Below, one piece after another: positions 33,813 through 45,411 of a DNA stretch of 64,000 bases. The stretch comes from Benzoatithermus sp963720725 (GTDB lineage: Bacteria; Pseudomonadota; Alphaproteobacteria; Geminicoccales; Geminicoccaceae), in the NCBI GenBank assembly GCA_963720725.1, contig CAVRGN010000008.1, positions 248,001-312,000 of the forward strand, in the 5' to 3' direction. Position 1 is the stretch's first letter; each line of letters opens with the position of its first letter. The notes beneath the pieces were generated by a model, which worked only from the letters and a program-made list of their open reading frames with translations, was not told where the DNA came from and made no database searches. Both the position numbers and the translations under genes were made by a program.

Positions 33813-34898
33813 TCAGTAGGCCCGGCCGGTGCAGAAATCGAGCAGATCCAGCATGGCCTGCTTCGCCCGCGAGTAGGGGAAGACGGCGAGGCTCTGGCTC
33901 GCCCGCTGCGCATAGGCCTCGGCCCTGGCCACCGTGGCCTCGATCGCGCCATGCCGCGCCATCAGTTCCTGGGCGTGGGCGAGGTCGCCTTCGCTCTGCT
34001 CGACATCCTCGAGCACCCGCCGCCAGAACGCCTGCTCGGCCTCGCTGCCGCGAGCGAAGGCGAGCAGCACCGGCAGCGTGATCTTGCCCTCGCGGAAATC
34101 GTCGCCGACGCTCTTGCCGAGGCTCGCTTGGCGCGCGCTGTAGTCGAGCGCGTCGTCGATCAGCTGGAAGGCGATGCCGAGATGGTCGCCATAGGCGGCG
34201 AGCGCCGCCTCCTCGGCCTCCGGCCGTTCGCCGACGACGGCGCCGATCTGGCAGGCGGCGCGGAACAGGGCGCCGGTCTTGGCCGCGATCACGTCGAGAT
34301 AGGCCTGCTCGGTGGTGGCCGTGTCGTTGGAGGTGATCAGCTGCATCACCTCGCCCTCGGCGATGATCGCCGATGCGGAGGAGAGGATCTCGAGCACGCG
34401 CAGGCTGCCGTCGGTCACCATGAGCTGGAACGCCCGGCTGAACAGGAAATCGCCGACCAGCACCGGCGCCTTGTTGCCCCAGACCGCGTTCGCGGTGGCC
34501 GAGCCGCGCCGCAGGCCGCTGTCGTCGACCACGTCGTCGTGCAGCAGGGTGGCGGTGTGGATGAATTCGACGCATGCGGCGAGGGCCAGATGCCGCGTGC
34601 CGCGATAGCCGCAGAGCCGCGCGGCGAGGAGGGTGAGCACGGGCCGCACGCGCTTGCCGCCGGCGGCGATGATGTGCCGGGCCAGCTCGGGAATGAGGCT
34701 GACCTCGCTCTGCATCCGCTCGAGAATGATCTCGTTGACCGCGGCGAGCTCATGATCGACGAGCAGGCGGATGCCGTCGAGCTTTGCTGCGGAGTCTTCG
34801 TCCGACAGAGATGCTGCGGGCAGCGCGGTCAAGCTGCGTTCTCCCTGGCACAAACGACACCGCGCGAAGGCGTTGAGGCGCTCGGCGGTTGCTATCAC
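33813..34898 (-). CDS. ispB: polyprenyl diphosphate synthase (long-chain trans-prenyl transferase)
   Basis: A trans-prenyltransferase of up to 361 residues that builds the ubiquinone side chain. The first aspartate-rich motif is in ATLLHDDVVDDSGLRRG, and the second in IAFQLIDDALDYSA; GGKRVRPVLTLLAA binds substrate. The product length (C40-C50) cannot be read safely. The ATG at 34898 has no clear ribosome site; a TTG at 34832 with GGGAG upstream would remove 22 residues and starts near the conserved SLTALPA, so the true start is uncertain. It diverges from the DUF2007 gene. Confidence 0.88.
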   Translation of the reverse strand: MIATAERLNAFARCRLCQGERSLTALPAASLSDEDSAAKLDGIRLLVDHELAAVNEIILERMQSEVSLIPELARHIIAAGGKRVRPVLTLLAARLCGYRGTRHLALAACVEFIHTATLLHDDVVDDSGLRRGSATANAVWGNKAPVLVGDFLFSRAFQLMVTDGSLRVLEILSSASAIIAEGEVMQLITSNDTATTEQAYLDVIAAKTGALFRAACQIGAVVGERPEAEEAALAAYGDHLGIAFQLIDDALDYSARQASLGKSVGDDFREGKITLPVLLAFARGSEAEQAFWRRVLEDVEQSEGDLAHAQELMARHGAIEATVARAEAYAQRASQSLAVFPYSRAKQAMLDLLDFCTGRAY

Positions 34899-34953
34899 GC
34901 ACCCGGGGCGATAGCAAATCGACGCCGTCGCCGCTCACCTCGGGTGCACACGC

Positions 34954-35181
34954 TTGGTCGAACTAGTGCGCAGCAACGATCTCGTCCACCTGTCCTGGGC
35001 CCAGGCGATGCTGGCGGCCGCCGGCATCGACTGCCTGGAGGCCGACGCCTTCATGAGCGGCGTGGAGGGCAATATCGGCGCATTCCCGCGCCGCCTGCTG
35101 GTGGCCGAGGAGGATCTGGGCCGGGCGCGCGAGCTGCTGGCGGAGGCCGCCGGTGCAGCCGTCGATGGCGAACCCGGCTGA
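34954..35181 (+). CDS. DUF2007 family protein
   Basis: A protein of 75 residues with the DUF2007 pattern: VELVRSNDLVHLSWAQAMLA, then AGIDCLEAD, GNIGAFPRRLLV and DLGRARELLAEA. The family is a small alpha/beta fold, proposed to have a signal-transducing or metal-binding role. The start is a TTG. It overlaps the methyltransferase gene by 17 bp, so the two are probably translated together, an arrangement I recall from other alphaproteobacteria. Confidence 0.85.
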   Translation: MVELVRSNDLVHLSWAQAMLAAAGIDCLEADAFMSGVEGNIGAFPRRLLVAEEDLGRARELLAEAAGAAVDGEPG

Positions 35182-35917
35182 GCCCGAGCTCAGCGACGAC
35201 CGGCTGCTGGGCGGCAGGCTGCGCTTCCTGCAGCCGCGGCGCGGCTACCGGGTGGCGATCGACCCGATCCTGCTGGCGGCCGCCGTGCCGGCCGCAGCCG
35301 GCGACCGGGTGCTCGACGCCGGCGCCGGGACCGGCGCGGCCGCCCTTTGTCTCGCGGCGCGCGTGCAGGGCGCGCGGGTGATCGGCGTGGAGCGGGACCC
35401 CGAGCTGCTGGCGATCGGGCAGCGCAACGCCGCCGCGAACCTTGGCCTGGCGCCGGTGGAACTGGTCGGCGGCGATCTCCTCGACGGCACCCTGGTGCTT
35501 CCCTGCCGGCCGTTCGACCATGTGATGACCAATCCGCCCTACCATCGTCGCGGTGCGGCGACGTCGCCGCGCACGGCAACGGGGGCGGCGGCCCACCTCG
35601 CCGACACCGACCTGTGCTCCTGGGTGCGGGCGTGCCTGGACCTGCTGCGGCCACGTGGCCGGCTGACCCTGATCCACTCCGCCGATGCGGTGGCCGACCT
35701 GCTCGGCGCGCTCGCCGGCAGAGCCGGCGACATCGTCATCTACCCGCTCTGGCCCAGCTCTGAAGCGAGCCATGCCAAGCGCGTCATCGTCGCTGCCCGC
35801 AATGGCGGCCGCGGACCGACCCGCCTCGCCAGGGGGCTGGTCCTGCACCGCCCGGACGGGCGATTCGCCGATGCTGCCGAGGCGGTCCTGCGCGACGCAG
35901 CGGCGCTGCCGCTGTAG
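35165..35917 (+). CDS. TrmN6-like tRNA1(Val) adenine-N6 methyltransferase family protein
   Basis: A SAM-dependent methyltransferase of 250 residues. Motif I is DAGAGTGAAALCLAAR, followed by IGVERDPELLAIGQRNA and the N6-adenine motif MTNPPYHRRG. The N-terminus (LLGGRLRFLQPRRGYRVAI, then DPILLAAAVPA) is typical of the YfiC/TrmN6 group, which modifies A37 of tRNA1(Val). The exact RNA target is inferred. The start is the ATG at 35165 inside the DUF2007 gene. Confidence 0.85.
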   Translation: MANPAEPELSDDRLLGGRLRFLQPRRGYRVAIDPILLAAAVPAAAGDRVLDAGAGTGAAALCLAARVQGARVIGVERDPELLAIGQRNAAANLGLAPVELVGGDLLDGTLVLPCRPFDHVMTNPPYHRRGAATSPRTATGAAAHLADTDLCSWVRACLDLLRPRGRLTLIHSADAVADLLGALAGRAGDIVIYPLWPSSEASHAKRVIVAARNGGRGPTRLARGLVLHRPDGRFADAAEAVLRDAAALPL

Positions 35918-35946
35918 CCAAGACCACATCTGGAACAGACCTGCCC

Positions 35947-36780
35947 ATGCTCTCCCTCTCCTCCATTCTCCGACCATGGCGCCGCGGCCGGCCCTCGGTG
36001 CCGGCGATACGCCTGGCCGGCGTGATCGGCAGTGCCGGCCTGGCGGGGCGTGGTCTGACGCTGGCCGGGTTGGAACGGACGCTGCATGCGGCGTTCGCCC
36101 ATCGGCATGCCCCGGCGGTGGCGCTGCTGATCAACAGCCCTGGCGGCTCACCCGTGCAGTCCTCTCTCATCGCCCAGCGGATCCGCGACCTCGCCGAAGA
36201 GAAGAACAAGCTGGTGCTCGCCTTCGTCGAGGACGTCGCGGCCTCCGGCGGCTACTGGCTGGCCTGCGCCGCCGACGAGATCTTCGCCGACCCTTCGTCG
36301 ATCGTGGGCTCGATCGGAGTGATCAGCGCCGGCTTCGGGTTCGAGCAGGCGATCGCCCGGCTCGGAATCGAGCGTCGCGTCCACGCCACCGGCGAGCGGA
36401 AGGCACTGCTCGACCCGTTCACCGCGGAGCGGCCGGGCGACCTGGAGGTGCTCAAGGAAATCCAAGGCGACATCCTGGAGCGGTTCGTGGCGCATGTCCG
36501 CGACCGGCGCGGCGAGCGCCTCAAGGGCAACGACCAGGAACTGTTCGACGGCCGGGTCTGGGCCGGCGACCGCGCACTGGCCCACGGCCTGATCGACGGT
36601 CTCGGCGAGGCCAGCGCCACGATCCGCGCGAGGTTCGGCAAGGATGCGCGTCTGATGGTCGCCAATCCGCGGCGTGGCCTGCTCCGCCGGTTGCGTTTGC
36701 GGGCAGGGACGGGGCATAGTCTCGACGGTGTCCTTGCCGTCCTGGAGGAACGGGCCTACTGGCGGCGGTTCGGGTTGTAG
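35947..36780 (+). CDS. S49 family (SppA/SohB-like) serine peptidase
   Basis: A serine peptidase of 277 residues. The catalytic Ser is in VEDVAASGGYWLA (Ser before GGY), and the catalytic Lys follows in ATGERKALLDPF. The oxyanion region is in LLINSPGGSPVQS. The N-terminus has no long hydrophobic signal, so membrane anchoring is not obvious; SohB/SppA relatives normally act on signal peptides or membrane proteins. It lies 29 bp after the methyltransferase gene and 11 bp before a small membrane-protein gene. Confidence 0.88.
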   Translation: MLSLSSILRPWRRGRPSVPAIRLAGVIGSAGLAGRGLTLAGLERTLHAAFAHRHAPAVALLINSPGGSPVQSSLIAQRIRDLAEEKNKLVLAFVEDVAASGGYWLACAADEIFADPSSIVGSIGVISAGFGFEQAIARLGIERRVHATGERKALLDPFTAERPGDLEVLKEIQGDILERFVAHVRDRRGERLKGNDQELFDGRVWAGDRALAHGLIDGLGEASATIRARFGKDARLMVANPRRGLLRRLRLRAGTGHSLDGVLAVLEERAYWRRFGL

Positions 36781-36791
36781 CCGCGAGCGCG

Positions 36792-37040
36792 GTGGAGCAG
36801 ACGTTGGGCTTGAGTTTCGGCAAGATCCTGGTGACCATTCTGGTCATCGTCGCCGCTTGGCGCGGCTATCGGCTGTACCAGCAGATGCAGGCCCGGATCG
36901 CGGCCGCCAACGAACGTGCCGCGCGCCCGGCACCGCAGCCCAAGGCCACCGACCTGGTCGAGTGCGTGCGTTGCGGCATGTTCGTGCCGAACGGCACCAT
37001 CTGCCGCAGCGTCGAGGAATGCCGGTTTCGTCGCGCCTGA
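36792..37040 (+). CDS. small membrane protein with C-terminal CxxC motif
   Basis: A protein of 82 residues. One transmembrane helix (FGKILVTILVIVAAWRGYRL) is followed by an Ala/Arg/Pro linker and a cysteine-rich end, LVECVRCGMFVP and CRSVEECR. The CxxCGxxxP shape resembles the PP0621-type small zinc-ribbon-like proteins. The start is a GTG eleven bases behind the peptidase gene, so it is probably in the same operon. The function is unknown. Confidence 0.7.
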   Translation: MEQTLGLSFGKILVTILVIVAAWRGYRLYQQMQARIAAANERAARPAPQPKATDLVECVRCGMFVPNGTICRSVEECRFRRA

Positions 37041-37056
37041 GCGGCGCCTGCTCGCC

Positions 37057-37085
37057 TTGACCCACCATCGGGCGCTGTCTACAGG
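37057..37085 (+). promoter_or_regulatory. possible sigma70 promoter for glyQS
   Basis: TTGACC (37057-37062) and TACAGG (37080-37085) are 17 bp apart in the 83 bp gap before glyQ, 39 bp upstream of its GTG. Both boxes differ from consensus at one or two positions. No hairpin or T-box-like leader was seen. Confidence 0.4.
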
Positions 37086-37123
37086 TTGCGACGCAACATA
37101 ACCGGGTCGAGCAAAGAGAACTC

Positions 37124-38003
37124 GTGGCCGCAGAACGTCCGCCCAGCTTCCAGGACCTGATCCTGCGCCTGCAGCGCTATTGGGCGGACCGAGGCTGCGT
37201 GATCCTGCAGCCCTACGACGTCGAGGTCGGCGCCGGCACCTTTCATCCCGCCACCACGCTGCGGGCCCTCGGTCCCGAGTTCTTGGAACGCGGCCTATGT
37301 CCAGCCGTCGCGGCGGCCGACCGACGGGCGTTACGGCGAGAACCCCAACCGCCTGCAGCACTACTACCAATTCCAGGTCATCATGAAGCCGTCGCCGCCG
37401 GACTTCCAGGACCTGTACCTGAACAGCCTCTTCGAGCTGGGCATCGATCCCGGCCTGCACGACCTGCGCTTCGTGGAGGACGACTGGGAGAGCCCGACCC
37501 TGGGTGCATGGGGCCTGGGCTGGGAGGTCTGGTGCGACGGCATGGAGGTGTCGCAGTTCACCTACTTCCAGCAGGTCGGCGGCTTCGACTGCCGACCGGT
37601 ATCGGGTGAGCTGACCTATGGGCTCGAGCGCCTGGCCATGTACGTCCAGGGCATCGAGAACGTCTACGATCTCGACTTCAACGGCCAGGGCGTCCGCTAC
37701 GGCGACGTGTTCCTGCAGGCCGAGCGCGAATATTCGACGTTCAACTTCGAGGTGGCAGACACCGAGCTGCTGTTCCGCCATTTCGCCGATGCCGAGCATC
37801 ACTGCCAGGTCATCCTCGAACGGGCGCTGCCATTGCCCGCCTACGACCAGTGCCTCAAGGCCAGCCACCTGTTCAACCTGCTGGACGCGCGCGGCGTGAT
37901 CAGCGTGACCGAGCGGGCCGCCTACATCGGACGCGTGCGTGCCCTGGCCAAGGCCTGCGCCGAGGCCTGGCTGCGTGCTCGCGGTCATCTCGGCCATGGC
38001 TGA
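37124..38003 (+). CDS. glyQ: glycyl-tRNA synthetase alpha subunit, apparent +1 frameshift
   Basis: The alpha subunit charges tRNA-Gly together with the beta subunit. Residues before the break (FQDLILRLQRYWADRGCVIL, VEVGAGTFHPATTLRALGPE) and after it (NPNRLQHYYQFQVIMKPSP, EVWCDGMEVSQFTYFQQVGG) are fully normal. The frame breaks at 37280-37281, in GAGTTCTTGG; removing one T restores GPESWNAAYVQPSRRPTDGR and a product of 292 residues, the usual length. Because glyQ is essential, a base-call error is the likely cause. The GTG start opens the gene; the stop overlaps the glyS start by 8 bp. Confidence 0.9.
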
Positions 38004-40078
38004 GCTGCTCCTGGAGCTGGTCTCGGAAGAAATCCCGGCCCGGATGCAGGACCGGGCGCGCGAGGATCTGGCGCGCGGCGTGGCCGAAGCGCTGACAGCG
38101 GCCGATCTCGCTTTCGACCAGCCGATCCGGTCGTTCGCGACCCCCCGCCGGCTCTCCATCGTGGTGTCCGGACTGCCGCTGCAGCAGGCCGACCGCGTCG
38201 TCGAGCGCAAAGGTCCGCGCGCCGATGCCCCCGAGCAGGCGCGCGCGGGCTTCCTGCGTGGGCTCAGCGGGCTCGACTACACGCTCGAGGAACGGGCGGA
38301 CAAGAAAGCCAGGACCCTGTTCGCGCTGGTGCGCGAGCAGGGCAGGGCGGTGAGTGCCCTGCTCGGCGAGCTGCTGCCGACGGTGATCGGCCGGCTGCCC
38401 TGGCCCAAGTCGATGCGCTGGGGCGATGGCGATTTTCGCTGGGTCAGGCCGCTGCACTCGATCCTGTGCCTGCTGGACGGTCGGGTCGTGGAGTTCACGG
38501 TCGGCGGCATCGCCACCTCGGACCGCACCCGCGGCCACCGCTTCATGGCGCCCGGATCGTTCGCGGTCCACGACTTCGCCGACTATGTGGTCAAGCTGCG
38601 CGCGGCCAAGGTGATTCTCGACGGCGCGGAGCGCCGTGCCATCATCGCGCGCGGTGCTCAGGAGCTGGCCGCGGCTCAGGACCTCGAATTCGCCGACGAT
38701 CCGGCCCTGCTCGACGAGATCAAGGGTCTGGTCGAGTGGCCCGTGCCGCTCATGGCCGCCATCGACGAGGCATTCATGACGGTGCCGGCCGAGGCGCTGA
38801 TGACCACCATGCGCGCGAACCAGAAATACCTGGCGCTGCATACGTCGGACGGCGCGCTGGCGCGGCAGTTCGTCCTGGTGGCCAACCTGCAAGCGAGCGA
38901 CGGCGGGGCGGCGATCGTCGCCGGCAACGAGCGCGTCCTGCGCGCGCGCCTCTGGGACGCCAAGTTCTTCTGGGACCAGGACCGCAAGCGCTCCCTGGAA
39001 AGCAGGCTGACGGGTCTTGCACGCATGGTGTTCCACGCCGAGCTCGGCTCGCAGGGCGAGCGGGTCGAGCGGCTGGTGGCGCTGACCGGCGCGCTCGTGC
39101 CCCATGTTCCCGGCGCGGACCGCATGCTGGCCGAACGGGCCGCACTGCTGGCCAAGGCCGATCTCGTCTCCGGCATGGTGGGCGAGTTCCCGGAGCTGCA
39201 GGGCGTCATGGGCGGGCATTACGCGGCAGTACAGGGCGAGCCGGCAGCGGTGGCCCTGGCCATCCGCGAGCACTACGCACCCAAAGGTCCGGACGACCAT
39301 TGCCCCAACGGCCCCGGAAAGCGTGGCGCTGGCCTTGGCGGACAAGCTGGATTCACTGGTCGGGTTCTTCGCCGCCGGCATCAGGCCCACCGGCACCAAG
39401 GACCCGTTCGCGCTGCGCCGCGCCGGGCTCGGGATCATCCGCCTGATCTTCGACAACCGCCTCCGCCTGCCGCTGCGCGCCGCGGCGATGGCGGCCGCCA
39501 GTGGCTACGGCGACCGGTTCGAGCGTTTCGACGCCGGCGAGGTCATAGCGTTCCTGGTCGAGCGGCTGAAGGTTCATCTGCGCGAGCGTGGCATCCGCCA
39601 CGACCTGATCGCGGCCGCGGTCGCGGTCGGCGCCGAGGACGATCTCGTGCGCCTGGCCGCCCGCGCCGAGGCGCTGCAGGCCTTCATCGACAGCGAGGAC
39701 GGCCGCAACCTGCTCACCGCCTTCCGCCGCGCGGCCAACATCGTCGCCATCGAGGAGAAGAAGGATGGTCGCCGCATCGACGGCCATCCGGTAGTTGGTG
39801 CGCTGGTCGACCCTGCCGAGGAGCTGCTGTTCGAGGCTCTGGAAGAAGCGGGCCGGCGCATCTCGGCGGCGCTGGCGGCCGAGGACTATGCAGCTGCGAT
39901 GAGCGCGTTGGCAGCGTTGCGCCGGCCGGTCGACGGCTTCTTCGAGGCGGTGATGGTCAACGTGCCGGAACCGGACCTTCGTCTTAACCGTTTGCTGCTC
40001 CTCGGCCGGATACGTTCCAGCCTGGAGCAGGTGGCGGATTTCTCGCTGATCGAAGAGAGCGGCCGGTCGCCGGCCTGA
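37996..40078 (+). CDS. glyS: glycyl-tRNA synthetase beta subunit, apparent +1 frameshift
   Basis: The beta subunit is 693 residues after correction, the usual length. The N-terminal MAELLLELVSEEIPARMQDR, FATPRRLSIVVSGLP, TMRANQKYLAL and WDAKFFWDQDRK are typical. The break lies in a CCCC run (39303-39306); removing one C gives CPTAPESVALALADKLDSLV and continues to the conserved end with DPFALRRAGLGIIRL and the DALR-like C-terminal helices. Like glyQ it is essential, so the extra base is probably an error in the sequence. It is coupled to glyQ by an ATG inside the glyQ stop region. Confidence 0.92.
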
Positions 40079-40135
40079 CGCGCCCGGCGCGCTCGGTCCG
40101 GAGACCATGTTGGGACAGTTTCGGGGTATCGACCG

Positions 40136-42804
<2,669 letters not shown>

Positions 42805-42808
<4 letters not shown>

Positions 42809-43725
42809 GCGGGCCACTCGACGAGCTGCGGCGCGGCGGGAAGGCCGCGCTGGCCCGGGCACTGGCGCAGGCCGAGTCGGCCCCTGCGGCGGACGCGACC
42901 CTGGCCCTCCTGGATGCCGCCTGGACGGCACCCATGGCCGGGGTGGTCGGGCTCACCGGGCCGCCCGGGGTCGGCAAGTCGACGCTTGCTTCGGCCTTGG
43001 TCCGCTCCTGGCGTGAGCGCGGCCGCACCGTCGGTGTGATCGCGGTCGATCCCTCTTCGAGGCGCACCCGGGGTGCCCTGCTCGGCGATCGCACCCGCAT
43101 CGACGTCGACCCCGACGATCCGGGCGTGTTCGTGCGGTCGATGGCGGCGCGTGAGCGCCTGGGTGGTCTGGCCGATCTGTGCGCCGCGGCGATGGTGTTG
43201 ATGCGTGCCCTCTACGACGTCGTGTTGATCGAAACCGTGGGCGTGGGCCAGTCGGAAACCGAGATCGCCGAGCTGGCCGACACGGTGGTGTTCGCGGTCC
43301 AGCCCGGGTCCGGCGACAGTCTCCAGTTCATGAAGGCGGGCATCGTCGAGATCCCCGACCTGGCCCTGGTCACCAAGGCGGATCTGGGTGCGATCGCCGA
43401 ACGCGCCAAGCGCGACCTGGAAGGAGCGCTGGGCTTGGCGCCGGGGGCAGGGGAGTGGGAGCCGCCCGTGCTCCTGGTCGCCGCCACGACCGGGCAGGGC
43501 ATCGACGCCACCCTGGCCGCGATCGGCCGCCATGCCGCGTTCATCGCGCCGGACCTTCCGGCACGGCGGGCGGCGCAGGCGCGGGCGTGGCTGGATCGCT
43601 GGATCCATGACGAATGCGGCCGAAGGGGCGCCGCGCGCGCCAGCTCGATCCTGCCAACCATCATCGCCGATGGGCGGGTATCGCCGTTCCGGTGGCTTGC
43701 GCGCGCCGTCGCCGCATTGGACTAG
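42805..43725 (+). CDS. meaB: MeaB/ArgK-type P-loop GTPase
   Basis: A G3E-type GTPase of 306 residues that protects and gates adenosylcobalamin mutases such as methylmalonyl-CoA mutase. The Walker A box is GLTGPPGVGKSTLASALV, with IAVDPSSRRTRGALLGDRTR, a LIETVGVGQSETEIA Walker B/switch region and the G4 motif in LVTKADL. The C-terminal dimerisation helices are present. The start is a TTG overlapping the ppdK stop. No mutase gene is in the window, so the partner must lie elsewhere. Confidence 0.93.
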
Positions 43726-44600
43726 CCTCGGGCCAGGACCGAGAGCGGCAGCCAGCGCGGGGGCGCGGGGGCGAGCAGGGCACCGTCGGCTATGAGTGGA
43801 TCGTCGGTGGCGGCCAGCTGATCGAGGCGAAGCAGGGCGAGCGCGAGATTGCCCAGGCCGGAGCGCACCTCGCCGGCATCACGGCCGCCGCGGGTGACCG
43901 GGGTGCCGGGCGCTGGCAATGGGCCGTCCACCCGCACCGGCAGCAGCCGCTTCTTCACCAGGCCGCGATGCTTGGTCCGGGCGGTGAGCTCCTGGCCGAC
44001 GAAGCAGCCCTTGGTGAAGCTGACCCCGTGCAGTTCCTCGAAGCCGCTCTCCAACAGCAGCGACCGGTCGACCACCAGATCGCGACTGCCGTCGGGCACG
44101 CCGAGCGTCAGCCGCAACCGGTCATACTCACCGGGAGCGGCCTGCTGCAGGCCGTGCTCGGCGATGAACGAGTGAAGCCGCTCGGGCGGCAGGATCGCCC
44201 TCAGTCCCAATTCCGGCAGTCGAGGGTCGACGGCGGCCGCTTGATCGGCGATGCTGGCTGACGGGATCGCCGAGCGGTCGAATACCGCCAGGACGGCGCT
44301 GCTCTCGCTGGCATCCTCCAGTTCCACCGCGGCCCGAAGACGGTAGAGGGTCAGGCGCTGCATCAGGGCGGGCAGCCGAGCGCGCTCGCAGTCGACGAGG
44401 ATCGCGTCGCCGCGGTCGTGGAGGATGAAGTCGAAGAGGTACTTGCCCTGGGGTGTCAGCAGCGCCGCGTAGAGCGGCCGGTCCGGCCCGAGCGCGGCGA
44501 CGTCGTTGCTGATCAGCCCCTGGAGGAAATCCCGGGCATCGTCGCCACGCACGCGAACAATCCCCCGGTCGTCGAGGAGCGTGCAGCGGTGCGTCGTCAT
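43722..44600 (-). CDS. ygfZ: YgfZ/GcvT-domain folate-binding protein (Fe-S cluster maintenance)
   Basis: A folate-binding protein of 292 residues of the YgfZ/CAF17 type, needed for maturation or repair of some 4Fe-4S enzymes. The hallmark is KGCFVGQELTARTKHRG with its conserved Cys. Other matches are RVRGDDARDFLQGLISNDVA near the start and LLTPQGKYLFDFIL. It shares the GcvT fold with the fusion gene at 1626, but its motif makes the assignment clear. It is convergent with meaB, overlapping by 4 bp. Confidence 0.93.
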   Translation of the reverse strand: MTTHRCTLLDDRGIVRVRGDDARDFLQGLISNDVAALGPDRPLYAALLTPQGKYLFDFILHDRGDAILVDCERARLPALMQRLTLYRLRAAVELEDASESSAVLAVFDRSAIPSASIADQAAAVDPRLPELGLRAILPPERLHSFIAEHGLQQAAPGEYDRLRLTLGVPDGSRDLVVDRSLLLESGFEELHGVSFTKGCFVGQELTARTKHRGLVKKRLLPVRVDGPLPAPGTPVTRGGRDAGEVRSGLGNLALALLRLDQLAATDDPLIADGALLAPAPPRWLPLSVLARG

Positions 44601-44658
44601 TGTCCTGGCATCACCGGTTGGTTTGATCGCCGCTCACGGATGTAAGGAGACCGCTCCC

Positions 44659-45411
44659 ATGGGCAAGACACATTCCGCCCATCCGCCGCCGGCGCTGATC
44701 CTCGACCGCTGCGCGCTGTTCCTGGACTATGACGGCACCCTGGTCGGCTTGGCGCCGACTCCCGGCGAGGCGGTGGCCGACGGGGAGCTGCGGGACCTGC
44801 TGGCTTCCCTGCAGACGCGGCTCGCCGGAGCGCTGGCCATCGTCACCGGCAGACCGGTGAGCGACATCGACGGGTTTCTCGCCCCTCTGCGCCTTTCGGT
44901 CGCCGGACTGCACGGCCTCGTGCACAGGCTCCACGATGGTACGGTGATAGAAGCCGAACTGCCGCCCGGGCTGCTGACGCCGGCGCGTGAAGGGTTCGCG
45001 AACTTCGCGGTGGACCATGCCGGAACTCTGGTCGAGGACAAGCGTTTGAGCTTGGCTCTGCACTACCGTCAGGCGCCGCAGGCGGAAAGGGCGGCGATCG
45101 ATCTGGCCGAAGGGATCGTCGCGGCGAGCGGGGGCAAGCTGCGGCTGCAGCGGGGAAAGATGGTGGTCGAAATTCTGCCGCAGGGCAGCGACAAGGGCGG
45201 TGCGATCCGCGCATTGCTGCGGGAGTCCGGCTTCGCGACGCGGACGCCGGTTTTCGTCGGCGACGACGTGACCGACGAGGCGGGGTTCCGGAGCGTGAAC
45301 GATCTGGGCGGGCTCAGCGTCCGCGTGGGCGACGGGCCGACCGAGGCCCTCTACCGCCTTGCCGATGTGGATGCGCTCCGGGGCTGGCTGAGCCGGGCTT
45401 CGAGGGCGTGA
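44659..45411 (+). CDS. otsB: trehalose-6-phosphate phosphatase
   Basis: A HAD-family phosphatase of 250 residues that makes trehalose from trehalose 6-phosphate. The nucleophile motif is ALFLDYDGTLVGLAPTP (Asp23, Asp25), with VTGRPVSDIDGFL (motif II region), LPQGSDKGGAIRAL and the metal motif VFVGDDVTDEAGF. AAGGAGACCGCTCCC precedes the ATG at 44659; the frame extends to 44506 without coding character. It overlaps otsA by one base (TGATG), so synthase and phosphatase are made together. Confidence 0.95.
   Translation: MGKTHSAHPPPALILDRCALFLDYDGTLVGLAPTPGEAVADGELRDLLASLQTRLAGALAIVTGRPVSDIDGFLAPLRLSVAGLHGLVHRLHDGTVIEAELPPGLLTPAREGFANFAVDHAGTLVEDKRLSLALHYRQAPQAERAAIDLAEGIVAASGGKLRLQRGKMVVEILPQGSDKGGAIRALLRESGFATRTPVFVGDDVTDEAGFRSVNDLGGLSVRVGDGPTEALYRLADVDALRGWLSRASRA

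Noticed and set aside
36792..37123. Glycine riboswitch or T-box before glyQ
   Set aside because: The 83 bp leader is too short and shows no conserved riboswitch core.
37280..37286. Programmed frameshift in glyQ
   Set aside because: No slippery heptamer or downstream pseudoknot was seen, and glyQ is not known to use recoding; similar breaks in glyS and metC point to a common technical cause.
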